From NCBI GenBank assembly GCA_016871315.1, contig VFZE01000028.1, positions 1-64,000 on the forward strand: a stretch of 64,000 nucleotides of DNA. The letters run 5' to 3'. A program made the position numbers and the translations under genes. This stretch comes from Acidimicrobiia bacterium. Its GTDB lineage: Bacteria; Acidobacteriota; Terriglobia; Bryobacterales; Bryobacteraceae. Under the pieces are notes generated by a model. It worked only from the letters and a program-made list of their open reading frames with translations. It had not been told where the DNA came from and did not search any database. Shown here one piece after another: positions 35,102 through 45,801 of the stretch. Position 1 is the stretch's first letter. Every line of letters begins with the position of its first letter.

Positions 35102-35332
35102 ATGGCTAAGCCAGCCTTCGCCAGCGGCGCCCAGGTGGAACACGGAAAATTCGGTCTCGGCTCGGTGATGTCCTGTAATGAGGAGTACACCGTAATCAAG
35201 TTCGACGACCATGGCGAGAAGAAGTTTGTATCGTCCATCGTGATCCCGAATCTGAAGAAGAGCGACCGTCAGCCGCCCGCCGAAAAACGGGCTTCTCGTT
35301 CCCGCAAAAAGGCGACACCCGCCAGCGCCTGA
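35102..35332 (+). CDS. Stand-alone UvrD/PcrA C-terminal tudor-like domain protein
   Basis: A 76-residue protein whose core, FASGAQVEHGKFGLGSVMS followed by TVIKFDDHGEKKFVSSIVIPNL, resembles the small tudor-like beta-barrel found at the C terminus of UvrD/PcrA helicases (pattern G-x-x-V-x-H-x-x-F-G-x-G-x-V, then F-x-x-x-G-x-K-K). A basic, Lys/Arg/Ser-rich tail of about 25 residues follows. In PcrA the domain contacts RNA polymerase. Here no helicase is attached, so it might bind polymerase or nucleic acid by itself. This is motif-level recognition only. It is preceded by AAGGAAG 12 nt upstream. Confidence 0.65.
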   Translation: MAKPAFASGAQVEHGKFGLGSVMSCNEEYTVIKFDDHGEKKFVSSIVIPNLKKSDRQPPAEKRASRSRKKATPASA

Positions 35333-35352
35333 GATTTGATGCAATAAGGACC

Positions 35353-36804
35353 ATGCGAACCATGGTCCTGGTGTGTCTTGCGGCATTAGTGTGCCGCGCC
35401 GAAGTAACTCCCTCCGGACTTCTTGCGGGCGTGGCGCGCGCCGACATCACTCCGCCCTCCGGCATCGCGCAGATGAACTGGGGCGCGCAGCGCCATGTCG
35501 CGGCGGCGGGCATCGACGCGGCCGGCTTCATCGCCACGGCGCTGGTGGTGAGCGACGGCCGGCAGAAGTTCGCCATGGTGGATGTGGATGCCTTGAGCGT
35601 CCGGCACCTGGACAAGCTCATCCCGCGCGCGGCTGCCGCCACCGGCATCCCCGCTACCCACATCCGCCTTGGAGCGACGCACACCCACGCCGGGCCGATG
35701 CTAACCGGCGTCAAAGGTCCGGTGGGCATGGACCTTTCGCCGTTCCGCGAACCCTACGATCGCTACTGGGCAACCGTGGCCGATAAGATCGTGGGCGCGA
35801 TTGTCGAGGCCAATGCAAAGCTCGCGCCGGTGCATGTGGGCGCCGGGCGTGGCGTGGGCACGATCAACATCAACCGCCGCATTCGCGCGGCGGACGGCAA
35901 GCCGCCGGCTGTCGGCGTCAATCCCGAAGGCTTCATCGATGGCGACCTGAACGTAGTGCGAATGGACGATGCGGCGGGCAAGCCCGTTGCGGTGATTGTG
36001 AATTATCAGTGCCACGGCACGGTGATGGCGTGGGACAACGAACACATCTCGCCGGACTGGCCGGGCATGATGCGCAAAGTGGTGGAGCGTGCGCTGCCCG
36101 GAGCGCTGTGCCTGTTCTTCCAGGGCGCGGCGGGCGATCAGGGACCTGTGGAGGGTTTCACGGGCGACTTGAAGGTGGCGCACCGTTTGGGAACGATCCT
36201 CGGACATCAGGCGGCGGCGCTTGCGCTGCAGGTGGAAACGACGAAGCGCGCGCCGCGGTTTGAGGGCTTTGTGGAGTCGACCGCTTATATCGCAAAACAG
36301 CCGTGGCGGGTGGATGGTCCGCGCGACGGGACGCTGAAGTTCGCTTCCAAGATCCTGGAGTTGCCGCCGCGCAAGTACACGGCGGCCGAGATGGAGCGGA
36401 TGAGGACGGCGGTGAAGGAGGCTGAGTCACAGCTGCCCTCCGCAGCGGATAAGCAAGTGGCCGAGGCGCGGCTGCGGCGGGTGCGGGATCTGCTGGAGCA
36501 GTGGCAGCGGCCGTACGACGCGACGCCGGTGAAGGTGCGGGTGCAGGTGCTGAGGATCGGCGAGGTGGCGCTGGTTGCCATGCCGGGCGAGCCGTTCGCC
36601 GAGATCGGCGTAGCGGTGAAGAAGGCATCGCCGTTCGCGGTGACGCTCTTCTGCGGCTACTCGAGCGGGGAGGGCGGCGACTACATGCCGATGGAGTCCG
36701 AGTACGACTTACAGGGCTATGAAGTTGACCGCACGCCGTACGGGCGCGGGGCCGCGGCGAAGCTGATCGCGGAGATGCCGGCGCTGTTCAAGCTTGTTCA
36801 ATAG
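35353..36804 (+). CDS. Secreted neutral/alkaline ceramidase N-terminal-domain protein
   Basis: A 483-residue protein with a signal peptide (1-16). It matches the N-terminal domain of neutral/alkaline non-lysosomal ceramidases: LLAGVARADITPP at the start and LGATHTHAGPML with metal-type His residues. The segment where true ceramidases carry their nucleophilic Ser (G-D-x-S-P-N) reads FQGAAGDQGP here, so no Ser is present and amide hydrolysis of ceramide is doubtful. Length is shorter than full ceramidases, lacking the C-terminal domain. It starts 20 bp after the tudor-like gene with an AAGGA ribosome site, and its 3' end overlaps the convergent aminotransferase by 17 bp. Confidence 0.82.
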   Translation: MRTMVLVCLAALVCRAEVTPSGLLAGVARADITPPSGIAQMNWGAQRHVAAAGIDAAGFIATALVVSDGRQKFAMVDVDALSVRHLDKLIPRAAAATGIPATHIRLGATHTHAGPMLTGVKGPVGMDLSPFREPYDRYWATVADKIVGAIVEANAKLAPVHVGAGRGVGTININRRIRAADGKPPAVGVNPEGFIDGDLNVVRMDDAAGKPVAVIVNYQCHGTVMAWDNEHISPDWPGMMRKVVERALPGALCLFFQGAAGDQGPVEGFTGDLKVAHRLGTILGHQAAALALQVETTKRAPRFEGFVESTAYIAKQPWRVDGPRDGTLKFASKILELPPRKYTAAEMERMRTAVKEAESQLPSAADKQVAEARLRRVRDLLEQWQRPYDATPVKVRVQVLRIGEVALVAMPGEPFAEIGVAVKKASPFAVTLFCGYSSGEGGDYMPMESEYDLQGYEVDRTPYGRGAAAKLIAEMPALFKLVQ

Positions 36805-38104
36805 CCTGGACAAGGCTCTTTTCGATCAGGGCGCACATCTCATCGAGATCGGACTCTTCGGCGATCAAGGGCGGGGAGACGGCGAACCAGCCGGGGTCGA
36901 CGCGGAGGATGACGCCGTTGTCGATGGCGGTGGTCTTGAGCGCCGTGCCGATCTTGGGATCGGTGAGCTCGACGCCGAGCAAGATGCCTTTGCCGCGAAC
37001 CTCGCGCACGACGCCGTGGCGTGAGAGGGCTTCGAGCTTCGGGCGCAGGTAGGCGCCGAGCCGCGCTGCCTTCTCCCACAAGCGCTTCTCAACAATCTCA
37101 TCCATGACGGCGATGCCGGCGGCGCAGGCCAGCGGATTGCCGGCATACGTGTGGCCGTGCATGAACTGCAGCTGCTGCTCGGGCCGGCCGAGGAAGGCGT
37201 CGCCCATCTCCTGGCGCGCGGCCATGGCAGCCAGCGGGATGGCCCCGGAGGAGATGCCCTTACCGAGGCACATGATGTCTGGCGTCGTACCGAAGGTCTC
37301 GGCGGCGAACATGCTTCCGGTCTTGGCGAAGCCGGTGATGATCTCATCGAAGATAAGCATGACGCCGTAACGGTCTGCGATCTGGCGCAGGATGCGGAAA
37401 TATTCGTCCGTCGGGGTGACGATGCCGCCGGTGTTGCCGATGGGTTCGACGATGATGGCGGCGACGGTGGAGGGATCCTCGTTGAGGATGACGTCCTCAA
37501 ACGCGCGGGCGGCGAAGCGGTTGCATTCCTCCCAATCGGAGAAGCGGTCGCGGTAGTAGGTGGGAGGAGGGACCTTGAGGAAGCCGGGCATCTGCGGCTC
37601 AAAAGGTGTTTTGCGCGGACCGGTGCCGCTGGCGGCCATGGCTCCGAAGGTGCCGCCGTGATAGCCGTGGTAGCGGCTGACGACCTTGTAGCGTGCGGGC
37701 TGTGCGATCTGTTTGAAGAACTGGCGGGTGAACTTGAAGGCGGCCTCGACGGCTTCCGAGCCGCCGGAGAAGGGTTTCACGTAGTTTAGATTGGCGGGGG
37801 TGATGGCGCCGAGCTTGGCGATGAACTCGAGCGTGACATCGGCGATGGAATGAAGCGGGGGAGCAAAGGTGATGCGCTCCATCTGGCGGCGCATGGCCTC
37901 CATGACACGCGGGTGCCGATGGCCGAGCACGGCGACGAAGATGCCGCCGATGGCGTCGAAGTAGCGCTTGCCGGCGGCGTCCCAGAGAAAGAGTCCCTCG
38001 GCGCGCTCGATGACGAGCGGACGGCGGGCGAACTCCTCCATTTGCTGGAAGTCGACGGCGGTGAGCAGGAGCAGCTCTTCAGTTGACGGCACGAAGCTCA
38101 TCAT
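36788..38104 (-). CDS. Class III PLP-dependent aminotransferase
   Basis: A 438-residue fold-type I aminotransferase of the omega/ornithine class. The PLP Lys282 lies in CLGKGISSG, the pyridine-binding Asp253 in LIFDEIITGF, and the phosphate-binding region SGGSEAVEAA starts at 113. YHGYHGGTFGAM is also typical. The amino donor and acceptor cannot be told. No operon partner: the neighbour downstream is convergent and overlaps by 17 bp, and upstream lies the divergent small membrane protein. Confidence 0.92.
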   Translation of the reverse strand: MMSFVPSTEELLLLTAVDFQQMEEFARRPLVIERAEGLFLWDAAGKRYFDAIGGIFVAVLGHRHPRVMEAMRRQMERITFAPPLHSIADVTLEFIAKLGAITPANLNYVKPFSGGSEAVEAAFKFTRQFFKQIAQPARYKVVSRYHGYHGGTFGAMAASGTGPRKTPFEPQMPGFLKVPPPTYYRDRFSDWEECNRFAARAFEDVILNEDPSTVAAIIVEPIGNTGGIVTPTDEYFRILRQIADRYGVMLIFDEIITGFAKTGSMFAAETFGTTPDIMCLGKGISSGAIPLAAMAARQEMGDAFLGRPEQQLQFMHGHTYAGNPLACAAGIAVMDEIVEKRLWEKAARLGAYLRPKLEALSRHGVVREVRGKGILLGVELTDPKIGTALKTTAIDNGVILRVDPGWFAVSPPLIAEESDLDEMCALIEKSLVQAIEQA

Positions 38105-38112
38105 ATCGAGGC

Positions 38113-38141
38113 TTGACAGGAGCGCGCAGGGGCGTTAAGAA
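38113..38141 (+). promoter_or_regulatory. Candidate promoter of the small membrane protein gene
   Basis: A perfect TTGACA at 38113-38118, a 17-bp spacer and TAAGAA at 38136-38141 (four of six consensus bases). Transcription would begin near 38148. It stands in the gap between the divergent aminotransferase gene and the 46-residue reading frame. Confidence 0.45.
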
Positions 38142-38161
38142 GAAGGCGGAGGGTGAGAGTC

Positions 38162-38302
38162 ATGATTGAACTGTCGAAGCATCATCGCCCGCCGGAACCG
38201 AACCTGAAGCGGATCATCGTGCTGGAGTTTGTCGCGGCGGCGGCCGTGCTGGGGGTGATCGGCGTCGTGCTATACATGGTGTTCACCTATAAGCCTGTGT
38301 GA
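38162..38302 (+). CDS. Small single-pass membrane protein, 46 residues
   Basis: Starts at the ATG 38162 with a GGAGGG ribosome site at 38148-38153, eight bases away, and ends at TGA 38300-38302. The protein has a basic, proline-containing N terminus (MIELSKHHRPPEPNLKR) and one membrane helix (about residues 18-43, IIVLEFVAAAAVLGV and on), then a short KPV end. It is too short for most gene finders. No family recognised. It resembles small accessory subunits of membrane complexes, but no such complex is adjacent. The promoter and ribosome site are the main reasons to believe in it. Confidence 0.6.
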   Translation: MIELSKHHRPPEPNLKRIIVLEFVAAAAVLGVIGVVLYMVFTYKPV

Positions 38303-38310
38303 CTGGTGCG

Positions 38311-39315
38311 TTAGAGGCGGATCACCTGGCCGGCGCGGTGGGATTCATAGCAGGCGAAGACGGCTTGGACGGAGGGGAGATAGGCGGCGGCATCGCATTC
38401 GCAGGGGGCTCCGGATTGGAGGGCGGAGATGATGTGGCTTTGGAGGGCGAGGATGCTGTCGCCCTTGTAGCCGGTCTCGGGCCGGTGGAAGGGGTGTTCG
38501 GTTTCGGGCTTGCCGTATTCGGTGAGCCAGAGTCGGCCGTCGGGGGTCATGCGGAGCAGGCCGCGGTCGCCCTCGAGGCGCATGTGAGCGAAGGCTTGTT
38601 CGGGGGGGAAGGGGCCGCTGACGCGGTTGGCGTCGAAGGCTCCCAGGACGCCTGACTTGAAGGAGCATTCGATGACGACGCAGTCCTCGCCCTGGATGAC
38701 GGGGTTGACGCGGCGCATGGAGCAGCGGAGGGAGTCGAATTCGCCGGCGAGGTAGCGGAAGGTGTCGATGAAGTGAATGCCCATTTCGTACATGAGGAGT
38801 TGGGGCATTTCGCGGAAGTAGGGCTGGGCGGGGTAGGGTTCAGGGCCGCGGCCGTCGCCGGTGCGGAGATGGAAGCCGGCGTAGAAGAGGTTGCCGAGGA
38901 GGCCGTTGTCGAGTATCTTGCGGGCTTCGCGGTACCAGGGCTGCCAGCGCCAGTTCTCGTGAATGAAGAGGCGGACGCCGGCCTTCGAGCAGGCGTTCAT
39001 CATGGCGCGGCAGTCCTCCATGGTGGGGGCCATGGGCTTCTGGCAGATGACCTGGGCTTTGTGGGAGGCGGCGAGGCGGGTTAGCTCGAGGTGGGTGTTG
39101 GGGCGGGTGACGATGTCGACGAAGTCCGGCCTTTCGGCGGTGAGCATTTCGGCGGCATCGGTGTAGTGGTGGGGGATGGTCCACTTGGCGGCGAACTCGG
39201 CGGCGCGTGAGGGGAGCGGGTCTGCGACGGCGGTGATTTCGACATGGGGCATGCGATTCCAGGCGTCGGCTTGGAAGTGGGAGAAGAAACCGGCCCCGAT
39301 GATGACTCCGCGCAT
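38311..39315 (-). CDS. Gfo/Idh/MocA family oxidoreductase
   Basis: A 334-residue NAD(P)-dependent oxidoreductase from the ATG at 39315 (MRGVIIGAGFFSHF); the frame is open 12 codons further but without homology. The Rossmann GxGxxS-type start, the family Lys in VICQKPMAP (usually EKP) and FIHENWRWQPWYREA are visible. Such enzymes oxidise or reduce sugars and inositols. No signal peptide. Its 3' end stops 9 bp from the small membrane protein stop; upstream it diverges from the DUF1549 gene. Confidence 0.9.
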   Translation of the reverse strand: MRGVIIGAGFFSHFQADAWNRMPHVEITAVADPLPSRAAEFAAKWTIPHHYTDAAEMLTAERPDFVDIVTRPNTHLELTRLAASHKAQVICQKPMAPTMEDCRAMMNACSKAGVRLFIHENWRWQPWYREARKILDNGLLGNLFYAGFHLRTGDGRGPEPYPAQPYFREMPQLLMYEMGIHFIDTFRYLAGEFDSLRCSMRRVNPVIQGEDCVVIECSFKSGVLGAFDANRVSGPFPPEQAFAHMRLEGDRGLLRMTPDGRLWLTEYGKPETEHPFHRPETGYKGDSILALQSHIISALQSGAPCECDAAAYLPSVQAVFACYESHRAGQVIRL

Positions 39316-39361
39316 CCAACCAGTGTTTGCATTGGTTGGGATAAAATGCAACTAACCGGAT

Positions 39362-42307
<2,946 letters not shown>

Positions 42308-42310
42308 GAG

Positions 42311-43672
42311 ATGAGGCGTCGGGATTTTCTGGGATCGGTGGCGCTGGCATCGCTGGGGAACAGCCAGTTGTTCGGGGCGGCGGCGAAGGCGAAGCGGATG
42401 ATCTACCTGTTCCAGTCGGGCGCGCCGTCGCAGATCGAGACGTTCGACTACAAGCCGCGGTTGATGGAGTGGCAGGGCGTGGAGCTGCCGGATTCGGTGA
42501 GGCAGGGGCAGCGGCTGACGGGGATGACATCGACGCAATCGAGCTTCCCGGTTGTGCCTTCGAAGTTCGGGTTCGCGCGGCACGGCAAGTCGGGGGCGTG
42601 GGTGTCGGAGCTGCTGCCGCACACGGCGAAGGTGGCGGACGAGCTGTGCTTCATCAAGACGCTGCACACCGAAGCGATCAACCATGACCCGGCGATCACG
42701 TTTTTCCAGACGGGGTTTCAATTGGCGGGGCGGCCGTCGATCGGGGCATGGCTGAGCTACGGGCTGGGGAGCGAGAACAAGGATCTGCCGGCCTACGTGG
42801 TGATGGTGAGCCAGGGAAGCGGGAACAAAGGGGACCAGCCGCTGTACGACCGGCTGTGGGGAAGCGGGTTCCTGCCGAGCAAGCATCAGGGAGTGAAGCT
42901 GCGGTCGGTGGGCGATCCGGTGCTGCACCTGTCGAACCCGCCTGGGTTTGAGACGGCGGACCGGCGTCAGTTCATCGATGATCTGAAGCAGCTGAACCAG
43001 ATGAAGCTGGAAGAGACGGGCGATCAGGAGATCGCGACGCGGATCGCGCAGTATGAGATGGCGTTCCGGATGCAGGCGTCGGTGCCGGAGCTGACGGATT
43101 TGAGCGGGGAGCCGGAGTCGACGTTCGCGTTGTATGGGCCGGAGGCGCGCAAGCCGGGCAGCTACGCGGCGAATTGTTTGATGGCGCGGCGGCTGGCCGA
43201 GCGCGGGGTGCGGTTCATTCAACTGTTCCATCGCGGATGGGATCAGCACAATCATTTGCCGGAGCAGATACAAGCGCAGTGCCGGGACACGGATCAGGGG
43301 TCGGCGGCGCTGATCACGGATTTGAAGCAGCGGGGGCTGTTGGAGGACACGCTGGTGGTGTGGGGCGGGGAGTTCGGGCGGACGGTGTACTGTCAGGGGA
43401 AGCTGACGAAGGAGGATTATGGGCGGGACCATCATCCACGATGCTTCACGGTGTGGCTGGCGGGCGGGGGAGTGAAGGCGGGGCAGAGTTATGGCGAGAC
43501 GGACGAGTACTGCTACAACATCGTTTCCAATCCCGTGCACGTGCACGACCTGCACGCGACGTTGTTGCACACTTTGGGCGTAGACCATACGAAGTTGACC
43601 TATAAGTACCAGGGGCGGCACTTCCGGTTGACCGATGTTCACGGAAAACTGGTGAGGGAAGTGGTGAGTTAG
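42311..43672 (+). CDS. Tat-exported DUF1501 protein
   Basis: A 453-residue DUF1501 protein (sulfatase/alkaline-phosphatase-like fold). It has a twin-arginine start ([16 protein letters not shown]), then [42 protein letters not shown] and [17 protein letters not shown], the conserved His/Asp/Glu clusters of the family. It is nearly always encoded beside a DUF1549/DUF1553 protein, as here (3-bp gap), so the two probably act together in the periplasm. Enzymatic activity is unproven. The last 4 bp overlap the convergent gene. Confidence 0.92.
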   Translation: MRRRDFLGSVALASLGNSQLFGAAAKAKRMIYLFQSGAPSQIETFDYKPRLMEWQGVELPDSVRQGQRLTGMTSTQSSFPVVPSKFGFARHGKSGAWVSELLPHTAKVADELCFIKTLHTEAINHDPAITFFQTGFQLAGRPSIGAWLSYGLGSENKDLPAYVVMVSQGSGNKGDQPLYDRLWGSGFLPSKHQGVKLRSVGDPVLHLSNPPGFETADRRQFIDDLKQLNQMKLEETGDQEIATRIAQYEMAFRMQASVPELTDLSGEPESTFALYGPEARKPGSYAANCLMARRLAERGVRFIQLFHRGWDQHNHLPEQIQAQCRDTDQGSAALITDLKQRGLLEDTLVVWGGEFGRTVYCQGKLTKEDYGRDHHPRCFTVWLAGGGVKAGQSYGETDEYCYNIVSNPVHVHDLHATLLHTLGVDHTKLTYKYQGRHFRLTDVHGKLVREVVS

Positions 43673-44280
43673 GGCCTCCTGGGGGGCATTTTGCGAAGGC
43701 GCTCGCGGGCAAACATCCATTCGGTGTAGCGATCGGGGTCGGCGGGAGGGTTCGGAGAGGTCTTCCAGTCGTCTTTGTCGGGTTTGGGGTGAGTTCGATT
43801 TGCAAGTTTGAGAGTTTGCGTGGGGTTGGCGAGCTTGGGACGCTCGGGTTTGTTGGATTGGTCTGGTAGAACGCGGCTGAGATGGCGGGTGGATTGAAGG
43901 AATTTGAGCTCGCGGAGGCAGGTACGAGCGGTACCTTCGTAACGCGTGCGGTAGCGCATGACGCGGTCGTACTCATCATCGAGGGATTTGTCACGGCCGG
44001 AGGAGAAGGGGTCGGCGTTTTGGGCGGCGAGCTCGGCGAGGCGTAGCTCGGCGCGGTGGAGGTTCCAGTTGGCGATCAAGTAGCGGTTGAAGTGAAACTC
44101 TTCGAGACCGGTTTCGGGGAGGATGTTCTGGAAGAGGCTGACGCGGAGCATTTGGAATTCCATTTCCATGCCTGGAGGGATGAAGAGGCCGGCGGAGGCG
44201 AGGCCGTGGGTGCGGGCGTTTTGCGAGGAGATGGCTTTGCCTTCGGGCGTGCGGGGGCCAGTAGAGAGGTTCTTTTTCAT
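43669..44280 (-). CDS. Uncharacterised TGPRTPEGK-type protein
   Basis: A 203-residue, charged, mostly helical protein. Its start, [24 protein letters not shown], is a signature common in uncharacterised acidobacterial and planctomycete proteins (T-G-P-x-T-x-E-G-K followed by N-A-x-x-H-G-L). A helical middle (about 50-135) and a proline/lysine-rich, low-complexity tail follow. No catalytic motif or signal peptide. Function is unknown. It has its own extended -10 promoter at 44369-44377 and an AAGGA ribosome site; its stop overlaps the DUF1501 gene. Confidence 0.75.
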   Translation of the reverse strand: MKKNLSTGPRTPEGKAISSQNARTHGLASAGLFIPPGMEMEFQMLRVSLFQNILPETGLEEFHFNRYLIANWNLHRAELRLAELAAQNADPFSSGRDKSLDDEYDRVMRYRTRYEGTARTCLRELKFLQSTRHLSRVLPDQSNKPERPKLANPTQTLKLANRTHPKPDKDDWKTSPNPPADPDRYTEWMFARERLRKMPPRRP

Positions 44281-44368
44281 AAGAGTGTCCTTTGTGATTA
44301 GACAGAGATTTCCCCGCAGAGCCGCGAAGGGGAGGAGCGGGCTCCTGGGCGGGAGACGTCCTATCCGT

Positions 44369-44377
44369 ATTATAGCA
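44369..44377 (-). promoter_or_regulatory. Extended -10 promoter of the TGPRTPEGK-type gene
   Basis: TGCTATAAT on the minus strand (44377-44369) is a perfect extended -10 element. No good -35 box is seen, which extended -10 promoters can do without. The leader would be about 80 nt and contains a small GGAGC/GCTCC hairpin. Confidence 0.5.
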
Positions 44378-44486
44378 GAGCGAGAAAAATGGTTTGCACT
44401 TAACGGCTGTTAAATGAGAGAGTTATGGTTTGTGACTGGGGGTGCCGGGAGGATCAAAAACCTGGGGGTGGAGTGAAAGCTACGGT

Positions 44487-44585
44487 TCATTGGGAGAGGA
44501 GGCGGGCGAGGCGGATGGGGGTGGCGGAAGCAGAAGATGGTGCGAATGGGGCCGCCAGGAGCGCGAGGGTATCGCGGCGGGTCAT
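44487..44585 (-). pseudogene. Orphan export-signal reading frame, 32 residues
   Basis: A short minus-strand frame begins with an ATG at 44585 and reads MTRRDTLALLAAPFAPSSAS, then ATPIRLARLLSQ and a stop. The RR-D-T-L-A-L-L pattern and Ala-rich end look like a Tat signal peptide, but nothing follows it. It is probably the surviving 5' end of a deleted exported-protein gene. It lies 31 bp after the serine hydrolase gene. The rest of 44281-44616 holds the promoter above and nothing else I can support. Confidence 0.45.
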
Positions 44586-44616
44586 GACTAGAATTGTAGC
44601 TCGGGTGGTGAGTTGG

Positions 44617-45798
44617 CTACTTCCGCCAGGAGTAGACGGCGCGGTCGAAGTCTTCCAGGAGTTGGTTGGGGCCTGGATCGAGGCCCGGGGACATCTGGGT
44701 CAGCAGAATGCCGATGGTTTTGCGTTCGCGGTCGATCCAAAAGAAGGTGTTGAAGATGCCGGCCCAGGCCATGGTGTTGCGGCCGCGGCCGCCTTCAATG
44801 GCGTTGGAGTTGAGAGCGAAGCCGAGACCGAACTTGTCGAGGGAACCGGGCAGCTCGGCTCCGTCGGTGGCGAATTGGGGCACGAGGCTGCGGAAGGGCG
44901 TGATGATCTGATCGGCGATCTGGTTTTCGCCCATCGAGTCGACGGTTTGGGGCTTGAGGATGTATTTACCGGAAAGGATGGCCTGGCAGAAGCGGGTATA
45001 GTCGAGGGCGGTGGAGAAGAGGCCGCCGCCGCCGGAGAAGAAGGTGGTTGCGGGGGGCAGGGCCATTTTACCTGGCTCGAAGCCGCCATCGGGGGTGCGC
45101 TGGTGGATGGCAGCGAGGCGGGCTTTTTTGTCCTCGGGGACGACGAAGAAGCTGTCGTGCATGCCGAGGGGTTGGAAGATATGCTCGTGGAAGTATTCGG
45201 CGAGGTTTTTGCCGCTGACCTTTTCGACGATGCGGCCGAGCCAGTCGGTGTTGATGCCGTATTCCCAGCGCGTGCCGGGATCAAACAGGAGGGGGGCTTT
45301 GAGAAAGCCATCGCCGCCGGCCATGATGCTGGGGGTCTTGCCGGCTTTGACGTGGGCGGCGATCTGCTGGTTCATGAACTCGTAGCCGAAGCCTGCGGTA
45401 TGGGCGAGCAGGTGGCGCACGGTGACGGGGCTTTTGGGTGGGCGGAGTTTGCCGTTTTCGAGCACCTGGAGATCGGCGAGCTCGGGGGCGTAATGGGAAG
45501 CGGGGTCGTCGAGCTTGATCTTGCCGGATTCCACCAGTTGCATGACGGCAGCGGAGGTGATGGGCTTGGTCATGGAGGCGATGGCGACGATGGCGGACTT
45601 GTCCATCGCGGCGGCGCCTTCATAGAAGATGGAGGTGGAGTTGGCGACGATAGCTACAGCGCCGGGGACTTGTTTTTTCTCGACCGCGGAATGGAGGAGC
45701 TGATCGACGGAAGAGGCGAGCGGAGCGGTGTCGAGTTTTGGCGGGGCGCTGGTGCACCCCGCCAAGAACAGAATGAGTAAGGGAAGAACCAGTGTCAC
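44617..45798 (-). CDS. Beta-lactamase-fold serine hydrolase lipoprotein
   Basis: A 393-residue class C beta-lactamase-like hydrolase with a lipoprotein signal (LAGC, Cys15). The nucleophile motif is S75-M-T-K78 (ASMTKPI), and the second motif Y-x-N is WEYGINTDW; the third, usually K-T-G or H-x-G, appears as WAGIFN near the C terminus. FGLGFALN precedes it. The family includes esterases, D-aminopeptidases and beta-lactamases; the substrate is not predictable. It starts 3 bp after the TonB-receptor stop codon, so the two are probably cotranscribed. Confidence 0.9.
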   Translation of the reverse strand: MTLVLPLLILFLAGCTSAPPKLDTAPLASSVDQLLHSAVEKKQVPGAVAIVANSTSIFYEGAAAMDKSAIVAIASMTKPITSAAVMQLVESGKIKLDDPASHYAPELADLQVLENGKLRPPKSPVTVRHLLAHTAGFGYEFMNQQIAAHVKAGKTPSIMAGGDGFLKAPLLFDPGTRWEYGINTDWLGRIVEKVSGKNLAEYFHEHIFQPLGMHDSFFVVPEDKKARLAAIHQRTPDGGFEPGKMALPPATTFFSGGGGLFSTALDYTRFCQAILSGKYILKPQTVDSMGENQIADQIITPFRSLVPQFATDGAELPGSLDKFGLGFALNSNAIEGGRGRNTMAWAGIFNTFFWIDRERKTIGILLTQMSPGLDPGPNQLLEDFDRAVYSWRK

Positions 45799-45801
45799 AT
45801 A

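Noticed and set aside
35353-36804. True neutral ceramidase
   Set aside because: The segment that should hold the nucleophilic Ser reads GAAGDQGP, and the C-terminal domain is missing; only domain-level naming is supported.
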